In this document: one piece after another, positions 7,176 through 10,533 of the stretch | Position numbering within the stretch: position 1 is the stretch's first letter | Layout of the letters: each line of letters begins with the position of its first letter | Source: Actinomycetota bacterium | GTDB taxonomy: Bacteria > Actinomycetota > Acidimicrobiia > Acidimicrobiales > Ilumatobacteraceae | DNA length: 10,533 nucleotides | Direction: 5' to 3' | NCBI GenBank assembly: GCA_005800965.1 | Contig: SYEA01000090.1 | Coordinates: forward strand, 1 to 10,533 | Translations under genes and position numbers: made by a program | Notes under the pieces: model-generated | Databases searched by the model: none | The model's input: only the letters and a program-made list of their open reading frames with translations | Told to the model about the DNA's origin: nothing

Positions 7176-7197
7176 AAATGTTAGGCGCACCTAACAT
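7176..7197 (-). promoter_or_regulatory. DtxR/IdeR-type iron box at the permease promoter
   Basis: ATGTTAGG, 4 nt, CCTAACAT (7178-7197) is a perfect inverted repeat with 8-bp arms. Read on the minus strand from 7194 to 7176, it matches the corynebacterial DtxR consensus TTAGGTTAGCCTAACCTAA (from memory) at 14 of 19 positions. It overlaps the whole -10 hexamer and much of the spacer of the permease promoter. A bound repressor would exclude RNA polymerase when iron is plentiful. An MntR-like member of the same family is an alternative binder. Confidence 0.7.
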
Positions 7198-7207
7198 CGT
7201 TTGTCAA
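7178..7207 (-). promoter_or_regulatory. Sigma-70-type promoter giving a probably leaderless efeU mRNA
   Basis: Reading the minus strand, TTGACA (7207-7202, a perfect -35) is followed by 18 nt and TAACAT (7183-7178, a good -10). Six bases later comes the ATG at 7171, where transcription would be expected to begin. No Shine-Dalgarno precedes the ATG, which fits a leaderless message. The -35 box overlaps the gatB stop codon (7206-7204). Confidence 0.65.
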
Positions 7208-8706
7208 CTTGATGCTTTGGCTTGCAACAAGGCCGTCACGGCCTTGCCATCGGCTTTGCCTGCCGACAACTTCATCACTGCACCCACCAAGGCGCCGATG
7301 GCTTTTTGTTCGCCCGCTTTGTACTTGGCCCATGCCTGCGGGTCAGCGGCGATTGCCTGATCAACGATTGATTCAAGTGCCTCCGTCGCCATGGCTTCGA
7401 AACCTTTGGCCTTGGCCATCGCCAACACGTCACCACCGCCGTTGGCAACCAATTCAGCAAGCAAGGTTTTGGCTTGGGTGGAGGTGAGCTTGGCGTTTTT
7501 TTCCATGAGGCTCAATGCAGCAATGTCGCCAGCAGGCACCCGCGGTGTGGCTGGCTCTTCGGCAAATGCCTGTTGCACATAGATCAGCGCCCGCGCCGCA
7601 TCGCCGCCAACTTTTGCTACGGCACTGATGTATTCGTCTTGGCCGCGTTCGACAACCACCGCCACCGCTTCACTTTCTTTGCCGGCGCCAGTCAGCGTGG
7701 CGAGTACCGCGCGACGTGCTGCGGGCAGCGGTGGCAGCGCGGCGCGCACCCGTTCGATCCACGCGGCATCTGGGGCGAGTGGCACCAGGTCGGGTTCGAG
7801 AAAATACCGATAATCGTCGGCATCTTCTTTGGTGCGCAGCACATTGGTGCGCCCCGCAGAGTCATCCCAATGGAGCGTTTGTTGCTTCACCACACCACCA
7901 CCATTGATGAGGTCAATCTGGCGACGTGCCTCATAATCAATCGCGCGACCCACCGAACGAATCGAGTTGACATTCTTGATCTCGCATCGCGTGCCGAACG
8001 GTGTGCCAGGTTTATGCACCGACACGTTCACGTCGCAACGCATCGAGCCTTCTTCCATCTTGGCGTCACTGGCTCCAACGGCAAGCAAAATGCCGCGAAG
8101 TTCACTCACGTATTGCTTGGCTTGGTCGCTGGTGCGAATATCGGGGCGCGAAACAATTTCAACAAGCGGCACACCTGCCCGATTGAAGTCAATGAGCGAA
8201 TAGTCGCTGCCTTGAATGCGGCCTTCGGCGCCACCGGCATGGGTCGACTTGCCGGTGTCTTCTTCAAGATGCGCGCGTTCGACACCGATACGCACATCGC
8301 CGGGCAACATGAGCCAGCCATCAATATTCAGAGGCTGGTCGTACTGACTGATCTGATATGCCTTCGGCAAGTCGGGATAAAAATAGTTCTTGCGATGAAA
8401 CGTGCACGGCTGCACTCGACAATTGAGTGCCAACCCGAGCCGCATCGCCAACTCGACCGCATGACGGTTGAGCACCGGTAAAGCACCTGGCAGACCAAGT
8501 GTGACGGGGTCGATATGGGTGTTTGGCTCGTCGCCGAATCGGTTTGCGCTTGCACTGAACAACTTTGTCTTGGTCGCCAACTCCACGTGCACTTCTAGAC
8601 CAACGACAAGTTCCCATCCGTCGATGAGTTGCTCGGCAGTGGCAACAATCGACGACAAGTTCACCGACGCAGACGCGCCAGACGACGTATTGCTGGCGAT
8701 AGTCAT
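7204..8706 (-). CDS. gatB: Asp-tRNA(Asn)/Glu-tRNA(Gln) amidotransferase subunit B
   Basis: GatB binds the misacylated tRNA, phosphorylates the acyl carboxylate with ATP and transfers ammonia made by GatA, producing Gln-tRNA(Gln) and/or Asn-tRNA(Asn). The 500 residues have VGLEVHVEL (35-43), LGLPGALPVLN (from 70), RKNYFYPDLPKAYQISQYD, ERAHLEEDTGKSTH, MEEGSMRCD(V)N and DYRYFLEPDL. A helical tail from about 350 to the end supplies the tRNA-binding YqeY-like region, with a KAIGALVGAVMK motif. The four cysteines forming a zinc site in many GatBs, including mycobacterial, are absent: Ser51, Ser53, Asp66 and Thr69 stand there, much as in Firmicutes such as Staphylococcus. The ATG at 8706 overlaps the gatA stop (ATGA), and GGAG (8718-8715) lies eight bases upstream. 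The roughly 30-residue N-terminal extension is normal for actinobacteria. Confidence 0.97.
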   Translation of the reverse strand: MTIASNTSSGASASVNLSSIVATAEQLIDGWELVVGLEVHVELATKTKLFSASANRFGDEPNTHIDPVTLGLPGALPVLNRHAVELAMRLGLALNCRVQPCTFHRKNYFYPDLPKAYQISQYDQPLNIDGWLMLPGDVRIGVERAHLEEDTGKSTHAGGAEGRIQGSDYSLIDFNRAGVPLVEIVSRPDIRTSDQAKQYVSELRGILLAVGASDAKMEEGSMRCDVNVSVHKPGTPFGTRCEIKNVNSIRSVGRAIDYEARRQIDLINGGGVVKQQTLHWDDSAGRTNVLRTKEDADDYRYFLEPDLVPLAPDAAWIERVRAALPPLPAARRAVLATLTGAGKESEAVAVVVERGQDEYISAVAKVGGDAARALIYVQQAFAEEPATPRVPAGDIAALSLMEKNAKLTSTQAKTLLAELVANGGGDVLAMAKAKGFEAMATEALESIVDQAIAADPQAWAKYKAGEQKAIGALVGAVMKLSAGKADGKAVTALLQAKASS

Positions 8707-10166
8707 TGGGCGCGCTCCAGTTCGGCGGCCACCCTAAACATCGGGGCTTCACCGAGCGCCGGCGCCAAAATCTGCACACCGACGGGCAGACCGGCTTCAC
8801 CGGTTCCGAACGGCACGCTCATCGCGGCATGACCGGCGAGGTTGGTGGGAATCGTGAACACGTCGCAGAGATACATCGCCAAAGGATTACTGGTTTTGTC
8901 ACCAAACTTAAATGCCACCGTGGGCGACGTTGGCGTGAGAATCACATCACACTTGGTGTAAGCCTTCGCGAAATCGTCAGCAATCAACCGACGCACTTTC
9001 AGGGCTTTACCGTAATAGGCGTCGTAATAGCCGGCTGACAATGCATAAGTACCGAGCATGATGCGTCGCTTTACTTCGTCACCAAAACCTGCTGCTCGCG
9101 TGGCTCCGTACATCGAATTCAAATCTTTGGCATCCACGCGCAAGCCGTAGCGCACGCCATCGAAACGTGCGAGGTTGCTGCTTGCTTCGGCGGGGGCAAC
9201 CAAGTAATACGCAGTCAAGCCGTACGACATCGACGGCATCTGCACATCCACCACCGTTGCACCGGCTGCACGCAGCGCGTCGAACGCAGCCTCGAGTTGG
9301 GCGAGCACGTCAGGCGACGAACCCTCGGGCATGTCGGTAATGCGACCGATGCGCATTCCTTTTACTCCTTGCGACAACACCGGCAGTAGTGCTGGAGCCG
9401 GTTGTGGCAGCGATGTTGAATCCAGCGGGTCATGGCCGGCAATCACTTCCATCATCAGCGCGGCATCGGCAACCGTGGTGGTGAACGGCCCAATTTGATC
9501 GAGACTGCTACCGAACGCCACTAAACCTTGGCGTGACACCATTCCATAGGTGGGCTTCACACCCACCAGGCCGCACAATGCAGCAGGCTGGCGAATGCTG
9601 CCACCGGTGTCGCTGCCCAATGACGCAGTAGCAAAACCAGCAGCGACGGCCGCCGCACTTCCGCCACTCGAACCGCCCGGCACCCGCGAAGTGTCGAGCG
9701 GGTTGCGCGTCGGGCCAAAAGCTGAGTTCTCGGTGCTCGAGCCCATGGCGAACTCATCAAGATTCGTTTTGCCGACGAACACCGCACCTTCGTCAGCAAG
9801 TCGACGCACGACGGTTGCGTCATACGGTGGCTTCCAGCCGGCCAGAATTTTGGACGAACAGGTGGTCTCGACACCGCGCGTGCACATGTTGTCTTTCAGC
9901 GCGATGGTGACACCAGCCAAACGCCCAACTTTTTTGCCAGCCTGCACATCAGCGTCGATTTGTGTTGCGCGCTCGCGAGCGCGATCCGAAGTCACCAGGT
10001 TGAAGGCATGAACCTCGGATTCGCGAGCAGCAATCGCTGCCAGATTTTCTTCGAGCACTGCCACCGCCGACAGTGACCCATTGGCAACTGCAGCCGCAAT
10101 ATCAACGACAGTTCGACCTGCGCTGTGTGCACGGTCTACGCGGCCTGTACCTTGCGTCGGGCTCAT
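8703..10166 (-). CDS. gatA: Asp-tRNA(Asn)/Glu-tRNA(Gln) amidotransferase subunit A
   Basis: GatA is the glutaminase subunit: it hydrolyses glutamine (or asparagine) and channels ammonia to GatB. The 487-residue protein is a full amidase-signature enzyme. The Ser-cisSer-Lys triad is visible as Lys91 (ALKDN), Ser166 in PGGSSGGSAAAVAAG (163-177) and nucleophile Ser190 in GSDTGGSIRQPA. The spacing of 75 and 24 residues between these equals that of Staphylococcus GatA (Lys79, Ser154, Ser178). It also has GKTNLDEFAMGSS (132-144), GPTRNP, GYYDAYYGKA and the C-terminal GLPVGVQ segment. Length is normal. The ATG at 10166 overlaps the gatC stop as ATGA, and its own TGA overlaps the gatB start the same way, so the three subunits are translationally coupled. 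I found no internal promoter. Confidence 0.97.
   Translation of the reverse strand: MSPTQGTGRVDRAHSAGRTVVDIAAAVANGSLSAVAVLEENLAAIAARESEVHAFNLVTSDRARERATQIDADVQAGKKVGRLAGVTIALKDNMCTRGVETTCSSKILAGWKPPYDATVVRRLADEGAVFVGKTNLDEFAMGSSTENSAFGPTRNPLDTSRVPGGSSGGSAAAVAAGFATASLGSDTGGSIRQPAALCGLVGVKPTYGMVSRQGLVAFGSSLDQIGPFTTTVADAALMMEVIAGHDPLDSTSLPQPAPALLPVLSQGVKGMRIGRITDMPEGSSPDVLAQLEAAFDALRAAGATVVDVQMPSMSYGLTAYYLVAPAEASSNLARFDGVRYGLRVDAKDLNSMYGATRAAGFGDEVKRRIMLGTYALSAGYYDAYYGKALKVRRLIADDFAKAYTKCDVILTPTSPTVAFKFGDKTSNPLAMYLCDVFTIPTNLAGHAAMSVPFGTGEAGLPVGVQILAPALGEAPMFRVAAELERAQ
8715..8718 (-). promoter_or_regulatory. Ribosome-binding site of gatB inside gatA
   Basis: GGAG on the minus strand lies eight bases before the gatB ATG, within the last codons of gatA. 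Together with the ATGA overlap it supports the start at 8706. Confidence 0.6.
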
Positions 10167-10465
10167 TCTTCGAACCCAACGATTGGCGGCACTCGAAAGC
10201 GGCCATCTTGGGCCGCGGGTGCCGAACCGAGCACTTCATCGCGATTCAGCGACGGTGCAACAACGTCGTCGCGCAACACGTTGCTTAGTGGAATCGGCTG
10301 CGTCAGCGGCTCGACATTTGACAAGTCGAGTGCGTCAACGTCACGAAAATGTTCGAGCATGCCCGCCAACTGCTGCGTCATGCGCTCGACTTCGGCGTCA
10401 TTCAAATCAAGTCGCGCCAAATGTGCAACTTTTTGTACTGTCTCACGAGAAATTGGCTCAGGCAC
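10163..10465 (-). CDS. gatC: Asp-tRNA(Asn)/Glu-tRNA(Gln) amidotransferase subunit C
   Basis: GatC is the small scaffold that wraps between GatA and GatB and stabilises GatA. The 100-residue product shows the family pattern: ISRETVQKVAHLARLDL near the N-terminus, a helix ending in (M)LEHFRDVDALDL, then VEPLTQPIPLSNVLRDDVV and the C-terminal RFRVPPIVGFEE. I start it at the GTG at 10465, which places HLARL at the usual distance from the N-terminus and gives the usual length of about 100. The frame stays open to another GTG at 10516, but that would add 17 residues not typical of the family. No Shine-Dalgarno precedes the chosen GTG. A TAGCAT hexamer (10479-10474) eight bases upstream could be a -10 box for a leaderless transcript, but I see no matching -35. 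The operon probably begins here. The remaining bases to the right edge (10466-10533) show no other gene. Confidence 0.9.
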   Translation of the reverse strand: MPEPISRETVQKVAHLARLDLNDAEVERMTQQLAGMLEHFRDVDALDLSNVEPLTQPIPLSNVLRDDVVAPSLNRDEVLGSAPAAQDGRFRVPPIVGFEE

Positions 10466-10533
10466 GAGAAATAATGCTACGAGCGCAGATGCACGAGCAT
10501 GCCCGATTCGGGCCACATACTCGGGGGCTGCAG

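Noticed and set aside
7172..7177. TTG at 7177 as the permease start
   Set aside because: It would lie upstream of the predicted +1 and lengthen the N-terminus beyond the family norm. The ATG at 7171 fits both.
7474..8481. A 335-codon open frame on the plus strand opposite gatB
   Set aside because: It lies wholly inside the well-supported gatB gene, its translation has no recognisable domain and an odd composition rich in His and Arg, and GC-rich codon bias commonly leaves antisense frames open.
10440..10470. Repeated TTCTCGTG near the gatC start as a regulatory repeat
   Set aside because: The second copy is within coding sequence and the motif is short. Chance duplication explains it.

Overview
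The window is an ordinary chromosomal stretch, densely coding on both strands. It most likely comes from a moderately high-GC actinobacterium, probably of the class Acidimicrobiia (inference). The clues are a Mycobacterium-like subfamily I haloalkane dehalogenase, a DUF3054 membrane protein, a DtxR/IdeR-type iron box, and an inositol-phosphate synthase. Start codons are often GTG and several have no Shine-Dalgarno sequence, which suits the leaderless transcripts common in Actinobacteria. I see no rRNA, tRNA, CRISPR array, insertion sequence or phage gene.

Layout. Positions 888 to 1 (minus) carry the first 296 residues of an exported RCC1-repeat protein that runs off the left edge. A 145-bp divergent region (889-1033) follows, holding three copies of an ACTTTT(T)GC-type repeat. 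Next come dhmA (plus, haloalkane dehalogenase) and folD (minus, folate C1 metabolism), which converge over 32 bp. folD diverges from ino1 (plus, myo-inositol-1-phosphate synthase). ino1 is followed 3 nt later by a coupled four-helix DUF3054 protein.

From 10465 leftwards to 4615 all genes lie on the minus strand, in the order gatC, gatA, gatB, efeU/FTR1-type iron permease, ilvD. gatC-gatA and gatA-gatB overlap by ATGA, so the tRNA-dependent amidotransferase is a tight operon. The iron permease has its own candidate promoter: TTGACA, 18 nt, TAACAT, with the start ATG about where transcription should begin. A 20-bp perfect inverted repeat resembling a DtxR/IdeR box covers that promoter. ilvD, which encodes an Fe-S enzyme, starts 4 nt after the permease stop.

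Functional reading. Most genes are housekeeping: charging of Gln-tRNA and/or Asn-tRNA, branched-chain amino acid synthesis, one-carbon metabolism and inositol synthesis. The accessory items are the dehalogenase, the exported RCC1-repeat protein and the iron-box-controlled permease. I found no clearly undescribed multi-gene system. The signals most worth following are the iron-box/leaderless promoter with ilvD placed behind it, the triple repeat between the RCC1 gene and dhmA, and the regular cysteine-paired RCC1 repeats.
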